NCBI RefSeq assembly: GCF_004122145.1
Contig: NZ_SBKQ01000002.1
Span: forward strand, 1-64,000
From: Flavobacterium piscinae
GTDB taxonomy: Bacteria; Bacteroidota; Bacteroidia; Flavobacteriales; Flavobacteriaceae
Length of the DNA: 64,000 nucleotides
Reading direction: 5' to 3'
Shown here: positions 50,344 through 58,924 of the stretch, one piece after another
How positions within the stretch are numbered: position 1 is the first letter of the stretch
How the letters are laid out: each line of letters opens with the position of its first letter
Made by a program: the position numbers and the translations under genes
Notes under the pieces: model-generated
The model's input: the letters and a program-made list of their open reading frames with translations, nothing else
What the model was told of the DNA's origin: nothing
The model's database searches: none

Positions 50344-52332
50344 TTAATTTTTGATAAGTTTTTGCGATTCAAGTTTTCCGTTTTCTTCAACTACATTTAC
50401 AATATAAACTCCATTAGCAAAATCACTCACATCAACTTGAAGTGAATTAGTATTATCAATTGCTTTATCATAAACAATTCTACCTTCTAATGACACAATA
50501 GTTACTTTAGTAAAGCTATTATTTGAATTTATTTCAATAGTGTTGGATGAAGGGTTGGGGTTAATAACAAAATTATAATCTTCTACTTTGACTAAATTTA
50601 TTTCTAAATTATCATTATCAGGGTCTGCTTTATGTTTTATATTTTGACTTCTGTAAACAAAACTTTGAGGATTTGTACATCCTTCTGGATATGCTGCAAA
50701 TTTACTACCAAATACTGCCTCAAAACCTGGATTCAACTCTACAAAATTTCCTGCATGATATACAACTCCATTGCCCTGAACATTATCTTGGAAGGTAATG
50801 AAATCTGTTGAATTTATCCAAAGTTCTCTTTCTTCTTGAACCATTCCAGAAATTGCAATTGAGGAAGTTAATGTAGGTAAACAACATTGTGAAATATTTA
50901 CAACAGCTAGACTACTATTAACAACTGGAAATGTTCCTAAAGCACAGTTTTGATCAAATGTTTGTACTATTTGAAAAAGGTAATTAGCATTAGGATCCGT
51001 TAAAAAGAAACTTGGGTTTAATTGAAAACAGAAATTACCAGTTTGATTGGTTAAACTATTAATCACTAAATTAAATAAATTATGATCAATTGGGTTAAAT
51101 GTCTGCCCGTCATCAGTTGAAAAATTAATTGTAAAATTTACATTATTTGCGTTAGCAGGTACATTATATTCACCACATATCTCAAATGGTGTATTGTTTA
51201 TATAATCAGGACACCCATTGACTGGTTCAATTTGAACAAGTCCAAAAGCAGGATTTCCACAAGTAAAATTGCAAATATTATCAATGTAAACTGTGCCAAA
51301 ATGTCCACCTCGTCCACAATCAGCAATAGTAAAGGTAACTGTTGCATTAACTCCATTGACAACGGGGGCATCAATTAAAGCGGAAACATCCACTGCATCA
51401 CAAATCCAATCTGTAAATAAAATACTATTAGCATGTGCCGGATTTAAGTTAAAAGGAGCTAAAGTGAAATTACAGTCAGGCTGAGAAATTATACAACGCT
51501 GTTGAATCAGGTTGCCATTTAAATCAAATATTTCAACTTTAAAAATGGGTTGTTGATTCGTTCCTGCATGGTTTGAATTTTGTAATATTAATGAAAATTC
51601 ATATTCGAGTACATTATCATTAATTAATATATCCCTTGACATAGTTGTTACATCATTCCCTCCATTGTTATTATTCAATTTAATGGCTCGACTTCCTGCA
51701 TTAGGAGATAAAGTAGATATTTGAATATTTCCATATGCCGGTGTATTTAAAGTCCCATCAAATTGCATTGTTGCGTTCCATGATATGTCGGAATTATCAA
51801 TTAATGTTGCTAAAGCTCCAAAATTATTTATAAGTGGAAGAAAAACAGTTTGAGGAATTGCGACAGCACACTCTAAATTTGTTACAATAGGATCAGAAAA
51901 AAACCGATAATCTGCCAATGGCACTACACCTTCAAAACCTCCATTATCACAAATCAATCGATATTCACCATCCAAAGAAGTTACATTGTAAAAATTTAAC
52001 ATATCAGGATTTTGTTGAAAGAAAATCTCTCTCAATTTAGATCTTTTTAAAGAATTAATAAATTTATACTCCTCATCTATTGTTAAATTATCATGACAAT
52101 GATCTATGCAATCAACTTTTTTTCCGAAATAAATACTACTTTTTTTATCTATTCTATACTTGTCTATGTTTTTAGAGATAAATGACTCGATATCATTTTC
52201 AATTAACTTTACCTTTTCTATTCTTTCACTTTCTAACTTCAGATAATTTTCTTTTTTGAATTCTTGAGAAAAAATTTGAAATGGAAAAAATAAACTAAAA
52301 ACAATTACTATTATTTTTATATATATTTTCAT
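50344..52332 (-). CDS. large secreted protein, type IX cargo
   Basis: 662 aa with a signal peptide (1-22), then a short charged helical segment. A long beta-rich body rich in Asn and Cys follows (CDNGGFEG, CGRGGHFGTVYIDNIC), without an enzyme motif I can name. The last ~80 residues are a type IX sorting domain (NFVINPNPSSNTIEI ... GVYIVNVVEENG). It is 4 nt downstream of the S74-like gene. The role is probably a surface structure or adhesin. Confidence 0.75.
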   Translation of the reverse strand: MKIYIKIIVIVFSLFFPFQIFSQEFKKENYLKLESERIEKVKLIENDIESFISKNIDKYRIDKKSSIYFGKKVDCIDHCHDNLTIDEEYKFINSLKRSKLREIFFQQNPDMLNFYNVTSLDGEYRLICDNGGFEGVVPLADYRFFSDPIVTNLECAVAIPQTVFLPLINNFGALATLIDNSDISWNATMQFDGTLNTPAYGNIQISTLSPNAGSRAIKLNNNNGGNDVTTMSRDILINDNVLEYEFSLILQNSNHAGTNQQPIFKVEIFDLNGNLIQQRCIISQPDCNFTLAPFNLNPAHANSILFTDWICDAVDVSALIDAPVVNGVNATVTFTIADCGRGGHFGTVYIDNICNFTCGNPAFGLVQIEPVNGCPDYINNTPFEICGEYNVPANANNVNFTINFSTDDGQTFNPIDHNLFNLVINSLTNQTGNFCFQLNPSFFLTDPNANYLFQIVQTFDQNCALGTFPVVNSSLAVVNISQCCLPTLTSSIAISGMVQEERELWINSTDFITFQDNVQGNGVVYHAGNFVELNPGFEAVFGSKFAAYPEGCTNPQSFVYRSQNIKHKADPDNDNLEINLVKVEDYNFVINPNPSSNTIEINSNNSFTKVTIVSLEGRIVYDKAIDNTNSLQVDVSDFANGVYIVNVVEENGKLESQKLIKN

Positions 52333-52336
52333 ATTT

Positions 52337-53881
52337 TTATTTTTTATCCATTAAAACTTTCACCAAAGCTTTCAACTCCTCAATATCCTTACTTTGTTGC
52401 TCTAACTTTTTATCTTGCTCGATAATATACAAAGTTAATTCCTCAATTTTACCCATTTGTTTGGCTTGCATGTCAGCTAAATCAAGACCGTTTTCAACTA
52501 ATTCTTGAGCAGATTCGATACCGGGTAAATGTTTGTTTGCTTTGATAAAGGTTTCAACTTCTTTTAGAGATTGTAATTTGTAATCATCTGCGAACACGTA
52601 ATCTGCCCAGTTTGTATTAGGATTTCTTAATGCAACTTTAACTTTTTCGGTAAGGATGCCACCTTCTACATATAATTTATAATTACCCGTTGTTGTTGGA
52701 TAATCAGGAGTGTCTCCAATATAAATTTTGCCTGTTGTAGAAGAACTTGTAGAAGTATCAAAATGTAAATTGAAGTTGTTCATGTTCATCTTTCTGTCTC
52801 CAGAGAGTTCGCCATTATCGTTATAAATATTTATATCTGTACCACCCGAACCCAAAGGAATATTCTGCAATACAACATCCCCAGTGGAATTAACAGTTAA
52901 GAATTTAGAGGAACTAACTGACGGATTAAATGAACTTGTTAATTTAGTAAACTTTAAACCACTAGTGTTATTATCTTTAGATTCTATTTCTACTCTTGAG
53001 TTACTACCTGAATTTACATTAAATTTCAAATATCTTCCATTAGTTGTAGATGTATGAAACTCACCAAAAATTAGAGAATGTTTTCTAATATTTCCAATAG
53101 GATCATTGAAGGAGTTAATAACTAAAGTATTATTTAAAGAAGTTGTTGTTGGAGAATTACAATTATTACCAAGTAAAATATTATTTGACCCATTAACTAA
53201 ATCTCTACCGGCATTAAAGCCTAATACAATATTACCACTCCCGTTATCAAACTTTAATAAAGAATTACTTCCTTGAGCAATATTATTATTCCCTTCTGTT
53301 AATGAATTTAAACTTTTTGCTCCTAAAGCAATATTATTATCTCCGTTATTATAATATACTGAATTATTTGATTCAATACCACTTAAAGCCAATGAACCAA
53401 TTGCTATATTATCCTTCCCATTATTATTTGAATAAAGAGAATTTATTCCGATAGCAACATTATTAATTCCAGAATTATTTTTTCTTAATGATTGGCTTCC
53501 AATAGCTACATTATAACCTCCATTAACATTAAATTGCATTGAATTATCCCCAATCGAAACATTTCCATTACCAACAGTATTGTCATGTAAAGCAAATCTT
53601 CCCAAAGATACATTTCTTGACCCGGTTGTATTCGAATACAAGCTGCTCACACCAATTCCAATATTATAAAATCCCGAAGAATTACTATAAATAGTTGAAT
53701 CACCAATTGCTACATTTTCATTGCTTTCGTTATTTGTACTATACAATGCTTCTCTACCAATTGCTGTATTTAATTGTCCATAATTATTAGGGTTTGCATT
53801 TACACCATAAGTAGTATTTTGTGCATAACCATAATTTGCAATAATGCTAATTAGTAAAAAAAGATAAAATTTTGTCTTCAT
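52337..53881 (-). CDS. repeat (trimeric beta-helix/tail-fibre-like) protein
   Basis: 514 aa with signal peptide (1-20). Residues 30-260 are about 12 repeats of ~20 residues with the pattern GxxNVAIGxxSLYSN (head repeats as in YadA-like and tail-fibre proteins), forming a beta-roll. The C-terminus (WADYVFADDYKLQSLKEV ... HLPGIESAQEL ... QMGKIEELTLYIIEQDK) is the common Bacteroidota S74-like end domain with a terminal coiled coil. The C-terminus differs from type IX sorting domains. Probably a surface fibre. Confidence 0.8.
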   Translation of the reverse strand: MKTKFYLFLLISIIANYGYAQNTTYGVNANPNNYGQLNTAIGREALYSTNNESNENVAIGDSTIYSNSSGFYNIGIGVSSLYSNTTGSRNVSLGRFALHDNTVGNGNVSIGDNSMQFNVNGGYNVAIGSQSLRKNNSGINNVAIGINSLYSNNNGKDNIAIGSLALSGIESNNSVYYNNGDNNIALGAKSLNSLTEGNNNIAQGSNSLLKFDNGSGNIVLGFNAGRDLVNGSNNILLGNNCNSPTTTSLNNTLVINSFNDPIGNIRKHSLIFGEFHTSTTNGRYLKFNVNSGSNSRVEIESKDNNTSGLKFTKLTSSFNPSVSSSKFLTVNSTGDVVLQNIPLGSGGTDINIYNDNGELSGDRKMNMNNFNLHFDTSTSSSTTGKIYIGDTPDYPTTTGNYKLYVEGGILTEKVKVALRNPNTNWADYVFADDYKLQSLKEVETFIKANKHLPGIESAQELVENGLDLADMQAKQMGKIEELTLYIIEQDKKLEQQSKDIEELKALVKVLMDKK

Positions 53882-53964
53882 AATAAATTGATTTAAAAGT
53901 TATTACTTAAAAGTAAGAAATATATTAACTTAAACCTTTAATGAAACATTAAATATTTATTAAC

Positions 53965-53991
53965 AAAAAAAGCCTTACTGTGCGTAAGGCT
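53965..53991 (-). terminator. intrinsic terminator after citrate synthase
   Basis: AGCCTTAC (53971-53978) pairs with GTAAGGCT (53984-53991), followed on the minus strand by a T-run. It lies 30 nt after the gltA stop. Confidence 0.88.
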
Positions 53992-54020
53992 AATCTACTT
54001 ATTAACAATATATTATATAC

Positions 54021-55304
54021 TTATCGTTTCTCCACCGGAACAAAATCCCGCAACGGTGAACCTACATACACCTGACGTGGTCTTCCGATTGGTTCTTTGT
54101 TCACTCGCATTTCTTTCCATTGGGCAATCCACCCCGGTAAACGGCCGATGGCAAACATTACCGTGAACATTTCGGTTGGAATGCCTAACGCACGGTAAAT
54201 GATTCCCGAATAGAAATCAACGTTTGGATATAAGTTTCTTGATTTGAAGTAGTCATCTTCCAAGGCTACTTTTTCTAATTTTTTGGCAATATCCAATAAT
54301 GGGTCTTCAATGCCTAACGCACCTAACACATCATCAGCTGCTTTTTTGATAATTTTGGCTCTTGGGTCAAAGTTTTTGTACACTCTGTGTCCAAAGCCCA
54401 TCAATCGGAACGGATCGTCTTTGTCTTTTGCTTTTAATACATATTTATCTACATCACCCCCGTTTTTATGAATTTCTTCCAACATTTCCAATACTGCTTG
54501 ATTGGCACCCCCGTGAAGTGGTCCCCAAAGAGCCGAAACTCCGGCAGAAATTGAAGCAAACAAACCGGCATGCGAAGAACCTACAATTCTTACGGTTGAA
54601 GTAGAGCAATTTTGCTCATGGTCGGCATGAAGGATAAATAATTTATCTAATGCATTGACTACAATCGGGTCAATTTTATAAGGCCCGGTTGGCAATTCAT
54701 ACATTAAATGCATAAAATTTTGCACATATCCTTTTGTATTGTCGTAATAATTTAACGGATAACCCATTGATTTTCTGTACGTCCATGTGGCAATTACCAA
54801 GAACTTCGCCATGGTTTTGCACACTGCTTCATACATTTCTTTTTCGTTGTGCGGGTTAACCGATTTAGGGTTAAAGGCAGTCAACGCACTGGTTAACGAA
54901 GCCAACACACCCATGGGATGAGCTGTTTTTGGAAAACCGTCGATGATGCTTTTCATCTCTTCGTTTACCAAGGTATATTTACGAATGTCCTTTTCAAATT
55001 TATCTAATTGTGATTGGGTAGGCAATTCTCCAAAAATCAACAAATAAGAAACTTCTAAGAAATCGGCTTTTTCGGCTAACTCTTCAATAGAATAACCACG
55101 GTAGCGAAGAATTCCTTCTTCTCCATCCAAAAAAGTAATTTCACTTTTGCATGAACCTGAGTTTTTGTAACCGGGATCAATGGTGATTGCTCCGGTCAGG
55201 GCACGTAATTGGTCGATATCGATGGCGGCTTCATTTTCACTTCCTACGATTACAGGAAACTCATATTCTTTGCCTTCGAATTTTAATATGGCTGTTTTTG
55301 ACAT
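54021..55304 (-). CDS. gltA: citrate synthase
   Basis: 427 aa, full length for type II (GltA) citrate synthase. Catalytic residues are visible: HADHEQNCSTSTVR and GPLHGGANQAVLEM (the two active-site His regions), and NVDFYSGI with the Asp. The N-terminal beta-domain starts TAILKFEGKEYEFPV. It condenses oxaloacetate with acetyl-CoA in the TCA cycle. A truncated copy of its last 17 codons lies at 46962-47015, and the genes between may be a later insertion. Terminator downstream. Confidence 0.97.
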   Translation of the reverse strand: MSKTAILKFEGKEYEFPVIVGSENEAAIDIDQLRALTGAITIDPGYKNSGSCKSEITFLDGEEGILRYRGYSIEELAEKADFLEVSYLLIFGELPTQSQLDKFEKDIRKYTLVNEEMKSIIDGFPKTAHPMGVLASLTSALTAFNPKSVNPHNEKEMYEAVCKTMAKFLVIATWTYRKSMGYPLNYYDNTKGYVQNFMHLMYELPTGPYKIDPIVVNALDKLFILHADHEQNCSTSTVRIVGSSHAGLFASISAGVSALWGPLHGGANQAVLEMLEEIHKNGGDVDKYVLKAKDKDDPFRLMGFGHRVYKNFDPRAKIIKKAADDVLGALGIEDPLLDIAKKLEKVALEDDYFKSRNLYPNVDFYSGIIYRALGIPTEMFTVMFAIGRLPGWIAQWKEMRVNKEPIGRPRQVYVGSPLRDFVPVEKR

Positions 55305-55444
55305 GTTTTTATAAAAAATTAATAGGAATAAATTTTGTTTGTTGCGAAATTACGAAATAAAGTAGGATTGTTAAAATTTTATTCGAAACGATTTCGTTAA
55401 ATTTAGCATAAAAATTGCTAATTTTCTATATATCGGTCTAAAAC

Positions 55445-55475
55445 AAAAAACTCACGCAATAAATACGTGAGTTTT
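55445..55475 (-). terminator. intrinsic terminator after the LRR cargo gene
   Basis: AAAACTCACG (55447-55456) pairs perfectly with CGTGAGTTTT (55466-55475), 9-nt loop, T-rich on the minus-strand side. Confidence 0.88.
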
Positions 55476-55499
55476 CTAACTAAAATTAATTTAAACCAC

Positions 55500-57980
55500 T
55501 TATTCTTTCACCAATTTTTCCACTTTAGTTCCTTTGTCCGTATTGATTTTTATAAAGTACATTCCATTGGCTCTTTCCGTTATATTTAATTCGGAAGAAA
55601 AATCATTCACTAACTGCGTTTGCAGCAATCTTCCTTGCACATCATAGAGTTCAATGGTTTTGATAGAGGAATTATCTTTGATACTTATCGTGACCACATC
55701 TTTTGTTGGATTTGGATAGATTGTAATAAGGTTGTCTAAAGTCGGATTTACTAAACTCAACGCCTCAAATAATGTTTCCGCTTCGTTGGTTTCGATGGGG
55801 AAATTATAATCGAAGTAGATGTTAGCTTTTTTCTCTACATAATCTCCCACTTGCAAGGTTTCATTGGTTCTCATTTTCAATAAGATATTGCCGTGTCCGC
55901 CTGATTCCAATTGAATATTTTCAAAGATGAATTCAATTTTATTACCGGTCATTCGAATGTTTGCATCATGTGACGTAGCTAACATTTGTAATGAATTACT
56001 ATCAAATTGATTGGGGTCGATTTCAACTTTCACCACCACATTTTCAGCCGGAGCGTTACCGGTATTTTCAAAACGAATGACATAATGTAAATAATTACCA
56101 ATTTGGGTAGGCGAAACCACATCGCCTTGCAAACAGGTGATGTCGTTTGGATCGTAAGAGCCAACGACCGTTTGATTGTAAACAAACGTATTATCATGAA
56201 CATTCTCATCGCCGGCTTGTGGTAGAATTATAGATGTAAAGGTTAACTCATCTCCAATATTTACTGGATTTTCGGTGTCAGTTGGTGGATTAATGGCCAT
56301 AGTTACTTCTATACTTCTTGATTCAAAGGGCATTAAATTGGCATAATCCCATTGTATAGCACCCGGACCTTGTGATGAAGGAGCAACAGATGTTGATACC
56401 AATTCCATCAAATTTTGGTTGTAAACAAAATTAACACCATTTTGTTGTGACATAGGATAATTACCTTTATTTTTATAAACTATCTTATAGATAGCATTAA
56501 ACCCAGGCCGAGCAGGTGTTACGGGGGCAATAATAACTTCTAAATCATTTAATTGTGGAACTGGAGCGATACAAAAATCCTGTATTGCATTGTTATTGTT
56601 AGCATTTAAAAAAAATACAGAGGCCGTTACAGGGGTAACAGTAAAAAAAGTTTCATTCTCTATAATTGGTTCTAATTCAAAATCACCTTCCAATACATAC
56701 CTATTGAATTCTCCGTTGGAATTTGTAAACATGTAACCCGTTGAATTGCCTTCAGTAATTTTAATTTTTATTAATGATTGAGATGAATCATTCTCATCAC
56801 AACCATTCTCATCTTCATCAAACAAAACTGTTCCGGAAATCGTATTATAATTTCCACCGGGAGTAAACGTACAATAGGAATTCACAACGGCTGTGGTCAT
56901 ACCCATAACATTTAATTGATTTTGAATAGTATCAATTTGACTATTATCAGCACAAATGAATTGTAAATTGGGATTATCACTTACTTCAAGAGTTTCATTT
57001 TGACCATTTTTAATAAATAATGATTCTAGATTATTTGAATAACAACTTAAATAATTCAAATTAATATTTGAAGATGCATCCAAAAAAGTAAGGTTATTGT
57101 CATCAAGTGTTAGTTCAACTAATGCAACATTGCTCGAAATATCTAAAGTAGTTATTTGATTGGAAACAAAGTAAAGTGTTTGTAAATTTAAACAATCGTT
57201 TATATTCAAATTAGAAATTGGACTTTCAGCACAAGCAGCTGTTACCAAATTAGTTAAACCTGAAAGATCAAGTGAGGTAAGTTGTGATTGATCAATTGAT
57301 AAAAAAAACAAACTTTGACAATTGGAAACATTTAGTGTTTCTAAATTTCCATTTGTATGTAATGTTATATTTCCCAATGAAGTACAATTTGAAAAATCTA
57401 CATGTTTTAAACTAGGATGGTAGGTGTAGGAAATCAAAGCAGTACAACCAGCAGCATTAAAAGTTTCAATAGTTGGATTGTTATCAAAAAATACTTCTTC
57501 CAAATTTGTATGACCTGAAACATCCAATTCAGCAAGTAAATTATTATGACAAATAATTTGCGTCAAATTTGTTAAACCAGAAACATCAAGTTCAACCAAT
57601 AAGTTATTATTACAAAATAATTCAATCAAATTTAAACATCCGCTTAAATTTAGATTAATAAGTTGATTGTCATTACAGGCAAGTGAGTATAAGATACTCA
57701 TACCGGACAGATCTAATGTTGTGAGTTGGTTTTCCCAACAAGATAATATTTCTAAATTACTGAAACTTTGAATTCCTTCTAATGAGGAAATATCTAAGCC
57801 ATCTAATATTAGATAAGTCACAGCCAATGCCTCACTTTCTTGAATCTCTCCATCAGAATTTGTGTCAATTACGGGATTATAAGATAAAAGTGCGTTCTTA
57901 AAATTCGGATCAGGAATATTCACAATTTGAGCCTGAACAAAACTTGAGAAAAGAATCAATAAAAAGAATATCTTTTTCAT
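55500..57980 (-). CDS. leucine-rich-repeat surface protein, type IX cargo
   Basis: 826 aa. A signal peptide (1-17) is followed by about a dozen ~21-residue leucine-rich repeats (LxxLxLSGxxxL, e.g. NLEILSCWENQLTTLDLSG) from about 60 to 350. DUF11-type/CARDB-like beta domains lie at about 470-740 (YKIVYKNKGNYPM, HYVIRFENTGNAPAENVVV). A type IX sorting domain ends it (ITIYPNPTKDVVTI ... GMYFIKINTDKG). LRR cargo proteins of this kind usually bind proteins or polysaccharide at the surface. Confidence 0.88.
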   Translation of the reverse strand: MKKIFFLLILFSSFVQAQIVNIPDPNFKNALLSYNPVIDTNSDGEIQESEALAVTYLILDGLDISSLEGIQSFSNLEILSCWENQLTTLDLSGMSILYSLACNDNQLINLNLSGCLNLIELFCNNNLLVELDVSGLTNLTQIICHNNLLAELDVSGHTNLEEVFFDNNPTIETFNAAGCTALISYTYHPSLKHVDFSNCTSLGNITLHTNGNLETLNVSNCQSLFFLSIDQSQLTSLDLSGLTNLVTAACAESPISNLNINDCLNLQTLYFVSNQITTLDISSNVALVELTLDDNNLTFLDASSNINLNYLSCYSNNLESLFIKNGQNETLEVSDNPNLQFICADNSQIDTIQNQLNVMGMTTAVVNSYCTFTPGGNYNTISGTVLFDEDENGCDENDSSQSLIKIKITEGNSTGYMFTNSNGEFNRYVLEGDFELEPIIENETFFTVTPVTASVFFLNANNNNAIQDFCIAPVPQLNDLEVIIAPVTPARPGFNAIYKIVYKNKGNYPMSQQNGVNFVYNQNLMELVSTSVAPSSQGPGAIQWDYANLMPFESRSIEVTMAINPPTDTENPVNIGDELTFTSIILPQAGDENVHDNTFVYNQTVVGSYDPNDITCLQGDVVSPTQIGNYLHYVIRFENTGNAPAENVVVKVEIDPNQFDSNSLQMLATSHDANIRMTGNKIEFIFENIQLESGGHGNILLKMRTNETLQVGDYVEKKANIYFDYNFPIETNEAETLFEALSLVNPTLDNLITIYPNPTKDVVTISIKDNSSIKTIELYDVQGRLLQTQLVNDFSSELNITERANGMYFIKINTDKGTKVEKLVKE

Positions 57981-58063
57981 AACAATAATTTTTATAAAAA
58001 TACAACTTCTGTTTTTAGTGTTTTTAGTTGATTGAGTAAATGTACGTTTTCACTTAGAATTCG

Positions 58064-58825
58064 CTACATCGTCTTCAACAACTCTTGCAACCGCTCCTTC
58101 TTTCGTTGCGAAATGGGCAAATGACTATTATCCGCCATCACCACATACCCACCCTCCTTTTTAATATACGATTTCAAATAGGCCAAATTGATTAAATGCG
58201 ATTGATGAATGCGTTCAAAACCGTGTTCCGTCAACAAATCTTCATATTCTTTTAAGGTTTTGGAAATCAAAATCGGTTTGTTGTTTTTGATGTAAAACTT
58301 GGTGTAATTGTCTTCGCTTTCACAACGAATTATATCGCTGATTTCAAACAAATGAATGCCTTCTGAGGTAGAAAGAGCAATGCGTTTGAAATGATCTACT
58401 TTCCTGCGAATGTTTTCCAACAGCAAATCAATGTGAGCATAATTATCGCTTTTTGACATCACCTCTTTTATCTTTTGAATTACTTTTTGCAATTCATCCG
58501 GGTCAACCGGTTTCAATAAAAAATCCAACGCACTAAAGCGAAAAGCTTTGATGGCATATTGTTCATGAGCCGTTATAAAAACCACTTGCGAAGTGATTTT
58601 GCCATTGATTTCCGCTAATTTTTCCAATACATCAAAACCGGTTCCGTCGGTTAATTGAATGTCTAAAAACAACACGTTTGGTTTTAACCGATGAACTGCT
58701 TCTACACCGGACAGAACACTATCCGCTTCACCAATAATGGAAATGTCGGGTGCATACCGAGAAAGCATTTGTCGCATTCCGGCTCTTAGGTTGGCATCGT
58801 CGTCGATTAGTATAGCTGTTGTCAT
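58064..58825 (-). CDS. LytTR-family response regulator
   Basis: 253 aa. A receiver domain (Asp55 in VLFLDIQLTDG, Lys in KPVD) is followed by a LytTR DNA-binding domain (about 150-253, with IIRCESEDNYTKFYI and GFERIHQSHLINL). It pairs with the TPR histidine kinase encoded 100 nt upstream; between them lies a short tandem repeat. The next gene downstream is the LRR cargo. Confidence 0.93.
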   Translation of the reverse strand: MTTAILIDDDANLRAGMRQMLSRYAPDISIIGEADSVLSGVEAVHRLKPNVLFLDIQLTDGTGFDVLEKLAEINGKITSQVVFITAHEQYAIKAFRFSALDFLLKPVDPDELQKVIQKIKEVMSKSDNYAHIDLLLENIRRKVDHFKRIALSTSEGIHLFEISDIIRCESEDNYTKFYIKNNKPILISKTLKEYEDLLTEHGFERIHQSHLINLAYLKSYIKKEGGYVVMADNSHLPISQRKKERLQELLKTM

Positions 58826-58830
58826 GTTTT

Positions 58831-58870
58831 TGTTTCAGGTTTCAGGTTTCAAGTTTCAGGTTTCAAGTTT
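58831..58870. repeat. tandem repeat (GTTTCAGGTTTCAA)n
   Basis: About five units of a 7-nt TTTCAGG/TTTCAAG repeat between the kinase and regulator genes. On the minus strand it sits just upstream of the regulator start, so it is in the leader of that gene. Confidence 0.8.
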
Positions 58871-58924
58871 GCTTCGCCAGTCGCCCTTTGGGCTCGTGTC
58901 AGGTTCAATCACAAACCGGTTATT

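Noticed and set aside
47019..54000. Classical integrative element at gltA
   Set aside because: No integrase, transposase or excisionase gene in the interval; only the duplicated gene end supports insertion, so I report a block rather than a named element.
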